Source: Chitinophagaceae bacterium (GTDB taxonomy: Bacteria > Bacteroidota > Bacteroidia > Chitinophagales > Chitinophagaceae). From it: a DNA stretch of 64,000 bases. Below are positions 36,301 to 44,986 of this stretch, piece after piece. The stretch is from the NCBI GenBank assembly GCA_017307735.1, contig JAFKGR010000002.1, positions 1 to 64,000 on the forward strand. The letters are read 5' to 3'. A program made the position numbers and the translations under genes. Each line of letters opens with the position of its first letter. The stretch's first letter is position 1. A model generated the notes under the pieces. The model saw nothing but the letters and a program-made list of their open reading frames with translations, made no database searches and was not told the DNA's origin.

Positions 36301-38808
36301 GACATCCAGATTATGCTTCCAAAAAATTCAATCACATTAACAGGAGTGGGTATAGACCCCGATGGAGATACCCTGACTTATCAATGGACACAAATTTCCG
36401 GACCTTCATCCGCAACGATTGTGACTCCCGGAGTTGCTTCCACTGATATAAATAATTTAATTGCCGGAGTTTATAATTTTCAATTTCAGGTTTCAAATAG
36501 CAAGGGGCAATCAGCCCTGGATTCAGTGCTCGTAACAGTAATCACACCGCCAAATCAACCTCCGGTGGCTTATGCCGGCACGGATAAAAGCATAACTCTT
36601 CCTGCAAGTTCGGTAAACCTCGCAGGTTCAGGAACAGACCCCGATGGAAAAGTGGTCTCTTTTTTTTGGGCAAAAATCAGTGGCCCTTCTTCTTTTAATA
36701 TTGTTTCGCCAAATTCTGCAGCAACCACCGTGAATGGCCTTGTAGAGGGAGTTTACCAGTTTCAACTTACAGTAACAGATGACAAAGGCGCTACAGGAAC
36801 GGATATTGTTCAGGTTACCGTAAAAAGTGTTCCGAATAAAGCACCTACCGCCAATGCAGGTTCAAACCAGGTGATTACTCTGCCGGTAAATACAGTAACA
36901 TTAAATGGCAGTGGCAACGATTCAGATGGTACGATTGCTTCTTATCTATGGACGAAAGTCAGTGGCCCCTCTTCCTTTAATATTGTCAATCCAAATTCCG
37001 CAAAAACAGATGTAAACGGACTTGTATCCGGGATTTATCAATTTCAATTAACCGTAACCGATGATAAGGGCGCCACTGGTACAGCATTCGTACAAGTAAC
37101 GGTAAATGTTGCACCGAATAAAATCCCAACAGCGAATGCCGGTGCGGATCAAACGATCACATTGCCGCTTGATTCAGTTTATCTGAAAGGAAGTGGTAAC
37201 GATTCAGACGGAACTATTGTTTCTTACAAATGGACAAAGATCAATGGCCCATCGTCATTTATTATTATCAATTCTGCATCTTCCGGTACCGGAGTAACCG
37301 GGTTGGTACAGGGAGTGTATGAATTTGAATTGACTGTGACCGACGATAAAGGAGCAACAGCTACCGACAATGTAAAGATTACTGTGAATGCCGCACAAAA
37401 CCAAACACCGCAGGCAAATGCAGGACCTGATATGACAATTACATTGCCCACCAGTCAGGTATCGTTAAAAGGCAGTGGAACAGATCCGGATGGCCAGGTG
37501 GTTTCCTACCTGTGGAGTAAGATCAGCGGCCCATCATCTTTTACCATAGTTTCTCCTTCCAATCCGGCAACTGATGTAACAGGTTTGGTACAGGGCGTTT
37601 ATACATTTCAATTGAAAGTGACAGATGATAAAGGTGCTTCTTCTACAGATATTATGAAAGTCACGGTACAAGCTGCACCGAATAATGCCCCGGTTGCAAA
37701 TGCCGGCCCGGATCAGACAATTACATTACCTGTAAATACAATCTCCCTTGTTGGCAGCGGAAGTGATTCAGACGGATCAATTGTTTCTTATCAATGGATA
37801 AAAACAAGTGGCCCGAATACATTCAATATTGTAAACTCAACATCACCGGTGACTGATGTAACCGGACTTGTAGAAGGCATCTATCAATTCCAGCTTACAA
37901 TAAAAGATAACCTTGGAGCTACTGCAACGGATATTGTACAAATTACTGTGAAAGCTGCTCCCAACAAAGCTCCTGTGGCAAATGCAGGCCCGGATATAAC
38001 CATTTCAATGCCGGTAAATTCTGTTTCACTTTCAGGAAGCGGAAGCGATGCAGATGGTAAAATTGTTTCTTATCAATGGATAAAGATCAGCGGCCCTTCA
38101 TCCTACAATATTGTAAACCCAGCCTCTCCTAAAACGGATGTGACCGGTTTAGTGGCCGGTGTATATCAATTCCAGTTAAAAGTAACTGATGATAAAGGGG
38201 CAACTGGTGCCGACAATGTGAATGTAACGGTCAATGCATCTTCGAATGACCTTCCGGTTGCAAATGCAGGTCCCGACCGGTCTGTTATTTTGCCTGCAGA
38301 CAATATAATTCTTGATGGTAGCAGCAGCGATGCAGGCGGGACAATTACAAAATATTTGTGGTCGCAGGTTTCAGGCCCTTCATCCGCAGCCATTAGTTCT
38401 CCGGGCAACAGTAGCACTCAGGTAAGTAATTTGGTGGCCGGAACGTATTTGTTTGAGTTTGCTGTGACAGACAACAGAGGCGCAATTGGAAAAGATACCA
38501 TGCAACTCACTGTGCTTGCCGGCAGGGAATCAACTACCACTACTTTGGAATATAGTTTTAATGTTTACCCTAATCCGGTAATAAGCAGGGCCACAGTAGA
38601 AATAACAGATGCAAAGACAAACGAAAGATTATTGATGGTAATTACCGATGCGCAGGGACGGATTATTCAGCAAGAAGAAGTTTATATGGGGGGAGTTTCC
38701 GTGATCAGGCACCAGATAGATTTGACCGGAAAGGCTAAAGGAGTTTACATTGTAGCCTTGATGGTGAACGGCCAGGTGAGGGCTTCCAGACAGATAATCA
38801 AATTGTAA
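33340..38808 (+). CDS. Giant T9SS-secreted protein: esterase-like N-terminus, beta-helix, 11 PKD-type repeats
   Basis: This 1822-residue protein has a signal peptide (1-24) and an esterase-like domain (25-250) with YPLIVFVPGLGEVG, S138 in GLSMGG, D196 and H224 in GGHCCWNTWYD. Three PKD/REJ-like repeats (about 265-540) and a right-handed beta-helix of the pectate-lyase type (about 546-976) follow, the latter with CGCTWVFDP, LEFHDNISLNTGWDGMQF and IYNNLVINAGWDGIW. Eight PKD repeats of about 94 residues come next (NAGPDQTITLP, GSGSDSDG, SGPSSFNI, VTDDKGAT), then a T9SS sorting domain (YPNPVISRATVEI to SRQIIKL). The N-terminus is paralogous to that of the protein at 17946. It is probably a surface or matrix protein acting on or organising polysaccharide. 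Confidence 0.88.
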   Translation: MREFSLRLSFLVLLTTVAVKVSFSQQFQTKLSGWNAYVHLPGDYDQNPTKYYPLIVFVPGLGEVGTDPSLLLVYGPNKFVADGNPMEFMVNGVLEKPILISIQPPNAWSPATGMKPVLDQIIQTWRVDTNRINLTGLSMGGWEVEGFVSFYDINWTKEIASIVSMSRVEPGNAGYDTLKTFALNGGKIWGFEGTLDQRYMARARDVVNRVVPGAYRYYQYDGGHCCWNTWYDPNWKDPSDGESIYTWMLKQRRGGVTSTVNQPPVVNAGKDTTITAPANSINLSGFASDPDGSISKILWSQDSGPNTAIIQSPNSLNTDIRNLVAGTYVFSLKATDNLGLASSATMKVSLTATQDSLPVANAGSDQIITLPLDSVQLSGSGTTSSGSITKYAWYQVSGPSSAYILNDSSATTWVQNLIAGQYTFAFIVTNDAGLKDTSTVKVTVNNASAPAVNINGGNNLNISVDSTTLTGVASPSNGLTITSYLWEEVSGGTATIVTPSDSATHLTGLSNGTYTFKLTVKQSDGQTASSTINLTVTLGFTGTTTDCGCTWVFDPATSDSSLYWVNNGRIKAGDVICLKTGRFNHVSFDGLIGAPGNPITIKNCGGPVIIGSDFTYMFRVMNSKYLHITGTGDPNTFYGIKTQPFFTNLTSAAYSFNGVLSDIEIDHVWGDSTRVWGIQLKTTPVDYDSLTWHPYGVINNIKIHDCKMSNTGVEGYYIGYTDYDVPVKTASGTTINVDAPRIVNLEFHDNISLNTGWDGMQFAAVDNFVAYNNYIHNYGMTNTSGQMDGFILGGRTWGRMYNNYIDSGGSTGIHLMGFNQNAPPTLIYNNLVINAGWDGIWTDDRPGSNDRYPNQKYYIFNNTIVNPARYGANFYSSNGTVSSGNRFQNNLIVNPANNFINEDKTMAVPGMIDTTHNFGIKSLASAGFIPGTWKLSPFSPAYNITGVDASAFFTTDYDYMNRNGVYDMGAYINAPDTITVLTAYAGQDIQIMLPKNSITLTGVGIDPDGDTLTYQWTQISGPSSATIVTPGVASTDINNLIAGVYNFQFQVSNSKGQSALDSVLVTVITPPNQPPVAYAGTDKSITLPASSVNLAGSGTDPDGKVVSFFWAKISGPSSFNIVSPNSAATTVNGLVEGVYQFQLTVTDDKGATGTDIVQVTVKSVPNKAPTANAGSNQVITLPVNTVTLNGSGNDSDGTIASYLWTKVSGPSSFNIVNPNSAKTDVNGLVSGIYQFQLTVTDDKGATGTAFVQVTVNVAPNKIPTANAGADQTITLPLDSVYLKGSGNDSDGTIVSYKWTKINGPSSFIIINSASSGTGVTGLVQGVYEFELTVTDDKGATATDNVKITVNAAQNQTPQANAGPDMTITLPTSQVSLKGSGTDPDGQVVSYLWSKISGPSSFTIVSPSNPATDVTGLVQGVYTFQLKVTDDKGASSTDIMKVTVQAAPNNAPVANAGPDQTITLPVNTISLVGSGSDSDGSIVSYQWIKTSGPNTFNIVNSTSPVTDVTGLVEGIYQFQLTIKDNLGATATDIVQITVKAAPNKAPVANAGPDITISMPVNSVSLSGSGSDADGKIVSYQWIKISGPSSYNIVNPASPKTDVTGLVAGVYQFQLKVTDDKGATGADNVNVTVNASSNDLPVANAGPDRSVILPADNIILDGSSSDAGGTITKYLWSQVSGPSSAAISSPGNSSTQVSNLVAGTYLFEFAVTDNRGAIGKDTMQLTVLAGRESTTTTLEYSFNVYPNPVISRATVEITDAKTNERLLMVITDAQGRIIQQEEVYMGGVSVIRHQIDLTGKAKGVYIVALMVNGQVRASRQIIKL

Positions 38809-39036
38809 TTATCATTCTTTTTTGTTGGATACTTATTCTACTACAATATTAGTTTATATTGAAAGGCAAAGATATTCTTCCAAAATAAACCTTCAAAAAG
38901 GCAGCCCAATCTGAAATAGAATTATGTGGAATCGATTGCCAGGTGAGGTATAAGATGCCTGAACAGAGCTGCCATGATCATAATGCTGACGCCATGTATT
39001 GAATTCTGACGGGAATCGATCCTGATTGAACCTAAA

Positions 39037-39056
39037 TTTTACAGTTGACTGCAAAA
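39037..39056. repeat. Palindromic short repeat, copy 1 (imperfect)
   Basis: TTTTACAGT and ACTGCAAAA flank a TG centre, a near-perfect inverted repeat with one mismatch. The same motif recurs at 62717-62736 with perfect arms. Both are intergenic, which suggests a dispersed palindromic repeat. Confidence 0.6.
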
Positions 39057-39079
39057 TCCCTGTTGAAGTAGTCAGATCA

Positions 39080-40711
39080 TCAATGCAGATTCTTGAAATT
39101 ATATATTTTCATATCACCTCCCAGAATCTCCTGTTTGGAATTCTGAAATTTATCACTGGAAATGCTCTCGTTCAGATTTGCTTTTGGATAGGTGATATTC
39201 GCCATATCCAGCAGTGTTTCAAACACGTCACCCGAACTAATGGGACTGTTCAAATGATTGTGAAGCTCTTTAGTTTTTTGTGGATAGGCAGAATTATAAT
39301 CCGGGGATGTCCAGATGAAAAATGGAATATGAGCCACATATTTGGTGGGTTCTGAAGGCGGATGCAGAAAACGCATTCTCGAATCATCATAAAGATTTTC
39401 ACCATGGTCGGATAAATACATTAAATAGGAAACTGCATTCTCCTGTTTAATTAATGAAATCAGGCTGTCTAAAATCATATCAGTGTACAGGATACTGTTA
39501 TCATAACTGTTGACCATGATTTCTTTATTATCAGGATTCATTGCATTAATGGGTTCTCCGTTTCCTGAAGGCCTGAATACATTGAATTCCGGCGGATACC
39601 TTTTTGAATAATCAAAATGGCTTCCCATTGTGTGAAGGATAAAAAATATTTTCTTCGAATGATCATTTTTCAATACGCTGTCGAATGCATCTACCACTTT
39701 GATGTCATATACGCTTTGTGAACTTGATCTTGAAGGTGCAAGGTTGATCACATTCTTCAGCTCATTCACATGCATGCGTATGTTAAAATAATCTTCCTGA
39801 TTGGAAATCCAATAGGTCTGAAACCCGCTCTCGGCAAAAGCTCCGCTGATTCCTTTTTCAGAATAATGTTGTTCAAAATCGTAAGGCTTTGCCCTGGTAA
39901 TAATCAGCGGTACCGATAGTTCTGTCATACAACCAACAGTACTTACATCAGAAAAACTCAAAAGATTTTTTCTTTTTTCCAGAAGCGGAGATGTATTTCG
40001 TTTATATCCGTTCAGCCCCCAGTTTTGATATCTTGCTGTTTCTCCAATTACCAATACATAGATTTCCCTGTCTTTTAGTGTGTCTTCCTTCTTTGCCTGA
40101 AAAGTATAGTTTTTAATCAGCACTTCATGGTCAACCCGTTTTATCTTTTCAGAATATTTCAGGGCACTGTACAAAATATCTGTCGGATAATACGACACAA
40201 GTCCGGCTTTTGTATTGACTGCAAGATTTTGAAATCCGGTACCTGAAATGATACCGGTCATGAACATGACTATTCCGAGAATGCTAATAAAGATCCCTGT
40301 TTTCCGGGAAATCTTTTTGACGGATTTCTTTACAAGGAAGATATATAGCCCGACATACACAATAAAAAACAGTATGAAGGGAATTATCAATTTGCCAAAT
40401 AATTCTATTGCTTCTCTGAAAGTAGTATTTATAACAAGGATCAGAAAATCTGTATTCATCTCTATACCAAAAAAAACCGGAGAGATCAGTGCAAACGGCG
40501 CCAATAAAATCCATCCGATCAGGAGATACAGATAAAGCCTGAGGTTTTTATGAAAGATCCCAAAAGGTAAAAGAAGAAGACCGCCTTGTATAAGAATGCA
40601 TAATATAAAACGCGAAGGTAATTTCTCTATAACGTAGGCTACCAGGCTCGGACTGAGGAGAAGTAACAGAAGCAAAAAATAAATGAAAAAATATTTTATC
40701 CTGGGTTTCAT
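39080..40711 (-). CDS. Phosphoethanolamine transferase (EptA/MCR-type, sulfatase fold)
   Basis: This 543-residue protein has five N-terminal membrane helices (1-160) and a periplasmic sulfatase-fold domain. Expected catalytic parts are present: E224 in VIGETARYQNWGLNGYKRNTSP, the probable nucleophile T263 in GCMTELSVP, and the metal-binding LSDHGENL. It probably transfers phosphoethanolamine from phosphatidylethanolamine to lipid A or another glycan. The gene is monocistronic and faces the end of the PKD gene. Confidence 0.9.
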   Translation of the reverse strand: MKPRIKYFFIYFLLLLLLLSPSLVAYVIEKLPSRFILCILIQGGLLLLPFGIFHKNLRLYLYLLIGWILLAPFALISPVFFGIEMNTDFLILVINTTFREAIELFGKLIIPFILFFIVYVGLYIFLVKKSVKKISRKTGIFISILGIVMFMTGIISGTGFQNLAVNTKAGLVSYYPTDILYSALKYSEKIKRVDHEVLIKNYTFQAKKEDTLKDREIYVLVIGETARYQNWGLNGYKRNTSPLLEKRKNLLSFSDVSTVGCMTELSVPLIITRAKPYDFEQHYSEKGISGAFAESGFQTYWISNQEDYFNIRMHVNELKNVINLAPSRSSSQSVYDIKVVDAFDSVLKNDHSKKIFFILHTMGSHFDYSKRYPPEFNVFRPSGNGEPINAMNPDNKEIMVNSYDNSILYTDMILDSLISLIKQENAVSYLMYLSDHGENLYDDSRMRFLHPPSEPTKYVAHIPFFIWTSPDYNSAYPQKTKELHNHLNSPISSGDVFETLLDMANITYPKANLNESISSDKFQNSKQEILGGDMKIYNFKNLH

Positions 40712-40956
40712 TCTTTGGACAGGAAAATTAACTGTATTAAATACTATGACAAAAAAGATGGTGCAATTTAGTTATTTGAAATTCACCCCGGTTCAAATTA
40801 ACTAATTGAAAAAAGTTTCATTGAATTCTTCCCATCTTTTCACAAATTATCAAACGAATTATGAATGGTACAAATTGTTGGCGTCCGATTTGAAAATACT
40901 CAACGCATGAAACCCGTAACTGAGAAGCGCAGATTTATTTCTCAGAATCAGGAATG

Positions 40957-41445
40957 TTACAAATCCCTGGTCATCCACAAATCGCATCCATTGTGGCCGC
41001 TATGTCCCAACGGATGTGAAATGAATTTGAATCCGGTTTTTTCGTAAAGAGGAATCGCTTTTGTTAATTCATGTAATGTTTCAAGGTACATTTTTGAATA
41101 TCCGAGTTCTTTTGCGGTTTCCATGCATTTGTTCAAAAGCATTTTTCCCAGGCCTTTTCCCCTGAACTTTGATGAGAGGTACATTTTTACCAGTTCACAG
41201 GTATCTGTTGGTAAACCGGCCGTTGGAAATACTCCACCTCCGCCGGCAATTTCTCCGTTTACTTCGATTATAAAATAACGGGAACGATCCTCTTTAAAAA
41301 GACCGCTAATGTGATCGGTGGTCGGATCAAAAAAAACGGTACCTGCTTTATTCGCGTTGAAATCTTTGAGAGACTGGCGGACGATGGCTGCAATTACCGG
41401 ATCATCCGCAGGTCTGATTTCTCTCAAAGTAATCTCATCATTCAA
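40957..41445 (-). CDS. GNAT family N-acetyltransferase
   Basis: This 162-residue protein has the acetyl-CoA-binding motif A (ELVKMYLSSKFRGKGLGKMLLNKCMETAKELGYSKMYLET, read in parts around RGKGLGKML) and the closing AIPLYEKTGFKFI. The family is clear but its substrate is unknown. It starts 2 bp after the HMA-domain gene stop, so the two probably form one transcript. Confidence 0.93.
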   Translation of the reverse strand: MNDEITLREIRPADDPVIAAIVRQSLKDFNANKAGTVFFDPTTDHISGLFKEDRSRYFIIEVNGEIAGGGGVFPTAGLPTDTCELVKMYLSSKFRGKGLGKMLLNKCMETAKELGYSKMYLETLHELTKAIPLYEKTGFKFISHPLGHSGHNGCDLWMTRDL

Positions 41446-41447
41446 TT

Positions 41448-41810
41448 CTATAGTTTTTTAGTTTTTAAATCTTTTCTGTCGTACTGGCAACATTCTTCCA
41501 GCTTGTAATAGGCATCATCAGATGCTTTCGCATTCTCTGTATCATACCCTTTTGCTGCGATCTGATTTTCAATTTTCTGCCGGTTTGTTTTTGCCGGATC
41601 AAATTTCAGGTTCAACATTTTGGTTTGCTTATTCCACATTGCAAAGGTAGCGCCTGCATTCATTGCACTCTTTTCAATATTTTTTTTACACGAACCACAG
41701 TTCCCATTCACCATTACGGAGTCTGATATTTCTGAGGATTGGGCATTCGCGAATAACGCAAAGCAAAAAGCCGCAATCAGCAGCCCTGTTGATTTAATAG
41801 TTTTTTTCAT
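41448..41810 (-). CDS. Exported heavy-metal-associated (HMA) domain protein
   Basis: This 120-residue protein has a signal peptide ending FANAQ, then an HMA/CopZ-like domain with the metal-binding C38-x-x-C41 in NGNCGSC and the usual later pattern LNLKFDPAKTNRQKIENQIAAKGYDTE. The tail has LEECCQYDRK, another possible metal site. It is probably a periplasmic copper or other soft-metal binder. It is co-directional with the GNAT gene. Confidence 0.88.
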   Translation of the reverse strand: MKKTIKSTGLLIAAFCFALFANAQSSEISDSVMVNGNCGSCKKNIEKSAMNAGATFAMWNKQTKMLNLKFDPAKTNRQKIENQIAAKGYDTENAKASDDAYYKLEECCQYDRKDLKTKKL

Positions 41811-41895
41811 CTTTTTGATTTTTTGATTAAAGATAAAAATAGGGGATATATATGTGTGGGGTGAGAATCCGTAAAGGAAAATATATAAAAAAAGA

Positions 41896-44010
41896 TTAAT
41901 TCACCATGTTCCAGCGAATGCCAAATCTGAACAACAGTCCGGGCGCAGGATAGTTGGGCGCGTAGAAACTGTTTTTCGTAAATTCAAATCCCTGCGTAAA
42001 GTTGGCGGTATTCAGGTTTTCAAGTTTAATGAAGGCGCTGAACTTTTTGATCCTGAAATCAAAATAATAACTCACCATGGGACGGTTGCTGATGGTGACT
42101 GAATCTTGTGGAAAAAATCTTCCCAATACGGGAGAATAATTATCTGCCTTGTAAGGTGAATTATAAATGATATCCAATCCAGTACTCAGATTGAGGTTCT
42201 TAAAAAAGTTTCCCTCAAACGCAATTCTCTGCCGCGTGTAAAACAGGGGAACATGGATTGGGTTTTTTCCTGCGGTCAGTTGTAAAATGAAATTGCTGTA
42301 CAGGGTAAAGAATTTCGAAAGTTTGTTTTTGGTATCCAGTGTGCCCTGTGTCAGATTGATAAATCCCGAATATTGTTCCTTATCAAAATAATTTGTGAGA
42401 TAGGCATAATTTGCAATTGAAATATTTCTTGCCATTAATTGAAATCTCGAATTATTTGCCATGACACCAAGGATGGTGATATTTTCTTTTTTATTTAGCG
42501 ATGAAGAATCCAGATTAAATGAAGAGGGTGATTGAAAAACAAATGAAGGTGTCCTGCTTATGTTTTCACCGAATAAACGAACCAATCCCCATTTCTGATT
42601 GATCATTCTTTGGATAGAGGCGAATGCTTTGTAATTTCCTGCATCCATCCCGGCTGCATATAATTCCCCGCTGAGTACCATATCCCATTTCTGATTCCGC
42701 GTCTTGTTTTTGTATGTTCCATGGAGTACAGAATTAAAATAATTATTTACCAACGGAGGTAGTGGATTTACAATTAAAATAGAAGTGGGAATGTAAACGC
42801 GTGTAAAAGATCCCTGAAGATTTTCCAATCTGATACCGGCTTCGAGGTATTGGAGTTGATTTTTGGTTTCGGGAAACTGCCTGATAGAAAAATCATTGCT
42901 GATAACATGCCATTGATCACTGAATGTAAGATCGGAGGCAGTTGGATTGATATTTAAATTATAGAATTCTGCAAAATAAACTGAATCTGTTTGGGCGGTT
43001 TGAAAGTTGGGCATCCCGTCCTGAAATGTATTGGTTGTTTTGATGTATTGAAAGGTATGTTGAAATCTCAGTTTAGGGTAAAACAAATATTCTTTGGTGC
43101 TGTCATTAATCATGATAGAATCCTTCTTGCCGAGATCATACCTGTGGCTAAGGTAAAAGTTGACATCGCTGTATCTGTTGCCCGCAGCTATTTTGGAAAC
43201 AAAGAAAGCGGGAGGAGCCGAGGTATTATTTCCGAGCATAACAGGAATGGATGTACGGCGTTTGAAAACTGGGTTGGTCAACAGGCTTAAATCTGTAATG
43301 CCACCGTTTTCTCCGGAAATAATTTTATTACCTAAAATATAAAACTGAAGCGCATATCTTTTTCTTCTTCCCACATAACTTGAAAAGAATCTGTAATTGT
43401 TGTGCTTTACATTTTGATTTTGAAATACACCAGGATTGGAGATCATCCTATATTCAAAACCTGCATTCCAGTTGGGTTTGATGTTTTGTGTATGGAGGAG
43501 CCTGATGACCTGTTCCGTATTTGAACTTTGATAAAAATTGATTTGTGTGAATGGTTTTGTTGTTTGAAAAAACCGGGTATTTTGTTGTGTAAATCTGTAA
43601 ACATCATAAGCATGGAACCCCGGATCCCAACCTGGTTTGGTGTTGGGCTCAAAAAGAATGGGGAATGCAGCATTTCCATTTCCTCCGATAGAATAAAATC
43701 CGGCGGGTAAAGAGAAATTTTTATTAAAATCATCAATGGAGATGTCGACGAAATGATTGGAAACTGAATCGAATTCTGTATAAAAAATGGTGATGCTGTC
43801 TTTCGCGTCGTCTCTGTGTTCAAATGCAATGGTATCCTTATTGGCAGACTGGCTGTTGGGGTTCTGGCTTAAATTCGGAATCCCGCCCTGCCCCTGGCCG
43901 ATAGGCCTGATGGGCCGTTTGGGTACCTGAGCCGTTGCTTCAGAAAGGATAAAAACAGAGCATGCGATTAAGCACAAACGCCCCGGGAATATCTTTTTAT
44001 TTGAATACAT
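41896..44010 (-). CDS. Putative outer-membrane porin (Porin_10-like)
   Basis: This 704-residue protein has a signal peptide (to ATAQ), a Pro/Gly/Gln-rich linker and a long series of amphipathic beta strands with many aromatic strand ends, finishing LLFRFGIRWNMVN, a typical outer-membrane barrel terminus. It follows the purine nucleoside phosphorylase gene by 6 bp on the same strand, a pairing remembered from other Bacteroidota. Substrate is unknown. Confidence 0.82.
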   Translation of the reverse strand: MYSNKKIFPGRLCLIACSVFILSEATAQVPKRPIRPIGQGQGGIPNLSQNPNSQSANKDTIAFEHRDDAKDSITIFYTEFDSVSNHFVDISIDDFNKNFSLPAGFYSIGGNGNAAFPILFEPNTKPGWDPGFHAYDVYRFTQQNTRFFQTTKPFTQINFYQSSNTEQVIRLLHTQNIKPNWNAGFEYRMISNPGVFQNQNVKHNNYRFFSSYVGRRKRYALQFYILGNKIISGENGGITDLSLLTNPVFKRRTSIPVMLGNNTSAPPAFFVSKIAAGNRYSDVNFYLSHRYDLGKKDSIMINDSTKEYLFYPKLRFQHTFQYIKTTNTFQDGMPNFQTAQTDSVYFAEFYNLNINPTASDLTFSDQWHVISNDFSIRQFPETKNQLQYLEAGIRLENLQGSFTRVYIPTSILIVNPLPPLVNNYFNSVLHGTYKNKTRNQKWDMVLSGELYAAGMDAGNYKAFASIQRMINQKWGLVRLFGENISRTPSFVFQSPSSFNLDSSSLNKKENITILGVMANNSRFQLMARNISIANYAYLTNYFDKEQYSGFINLTQGTLDTKNKLSKFFTLYSNFILQLTAGKNPIHVPLFYTRQRIAFEGNFFKNLNLSTGLDIIYNSPYKADNYSPVLGRFFPQDSVTISNRPMVSYYFDFRIKKFSAFIKLENLNTANFTQGFEFTKNSFYAPNYPAPGLLFRFGIRWNMVN

Positions 44011-44016
44011 GAAGTA

Positions 44017-44829
44017 TTATAACTGTCTGACCATTTCCTTGAAGATCAGTGTTAGTTTAGGTTCTGCTTCGCTCGCTGCTTTCAACACCTCCTCATGGGT
44101 AATGATATTTTCTTCATGACGGATACCCACATCCGAAATGACGCTGATGCCAAACACCGACATGCCCATGTGATTTGCGATGATGACTTCCTGAACTGTA
44201 CTCATTCCCACGGCATCGCCACCAAGCACTCTGATCATTTTGTATTCGGCTCTTGTTTCAAACGTAGGCCCTGTAACTCCCACGTAAACTCCCTCTCTCA
44301 AAGAGATGTTATTTTTCTTTGCTATTTCTTTGGAAAGATTGATCAACTTTTTTTTATAAGGCTCACTCATATCGGGAAACCTGGGACCCAAATCAGGATC
44401 GTTTCTTCCGACCAGCGGATTGGGAGCAAATAAGCTGATATGATCTGTAATGACCATAAGATCACCCACTATGTAATCGAGGTTCGTGGCGCCTGCGGCA
44501 TTGCTGACCAACAGATTTTTTACTCCCAAAAACTTCATTACCTGAACGGGAAATACCACATCCTGAATTTCGTAGCCTTCATAAAAATGAAATCTTCCGG
44601 CCATGGCTACAACAGGTTTATCATCTATGCGGCCAAAAATTAATTTGCCCTGATGGCCTTCAACTGTGCTTACCGGAAAGTGGGGTATATCTGCGTAGGG
44701 TATTTCAATTTCAGCTTTTATTTCGGCGGCAAAACTTCCCAATCCACTTCCTAAAATTACGCCGGTTGGCGGGCGCATTGAAGTCTTTGTTTGAATAAAC
44801 TGAATCGCTTCGTAGATCTTTTTAACCAT
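44017..44829 (-). CDS. Purine nucleoside phosphorylase
   Basis: This 270-residue trimeric-type enzyme of purine salvage contains GVILGSGLGSFA, GRFHFYEGY, SNAAGATN, YVGVTGPTFETRAEYKMIR and GGDAVGMSTVQEVIIANHMG, the whole PNP/MTAP signature. It opens a two-gene unit with the putative porin, 6 bp apart. It is divergent from the PIG-L operon. Confidence 0.95.
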   Translation of the reverse strand: MVKKIYEAIQFIQTKTSMRPPTGVILGSGLGSFAAEIKAEIEIPYADIPHFPVSTVEGHQGKLIFGRIDDKPVVAMAGRFHFYEGYEIQDVVFPVQVMKFLGVKNLLVSNAAGATNLDYIVGDLMVITDHISLFAPNPLVGRNDPDLGPRFPDMSEPYKKKLINLSKEIAKKNNISLREGVYVGVTGPTFETRAEYKMIRVLGGDAVGMSTVQEVIIANHMGMSVFGISVISDVGIRHEENIITHEEVLKAASEAEPKLTLIFKEMVRQL

Positions 44830-44986
44830 AAACTTTTGATTGCCGCCAAAGATACTATTTAGAGTAGTAGTACAATTGGCACGCTGTTTTTTACTTTCTT
44901 AAAATTTTCCAATATCCATGTGAAAAAGAAAATAATTCAATCGCCGGTGACATATTTTGGTAATTTAGCCCATTAACATATATAAG

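Noticed and set aside
36270..38530. Regular 282-bp periodicity, considered as a CRISPR-like or satellite array
   Set aside because: The period is that of the PKD domains in an intact reading frame.
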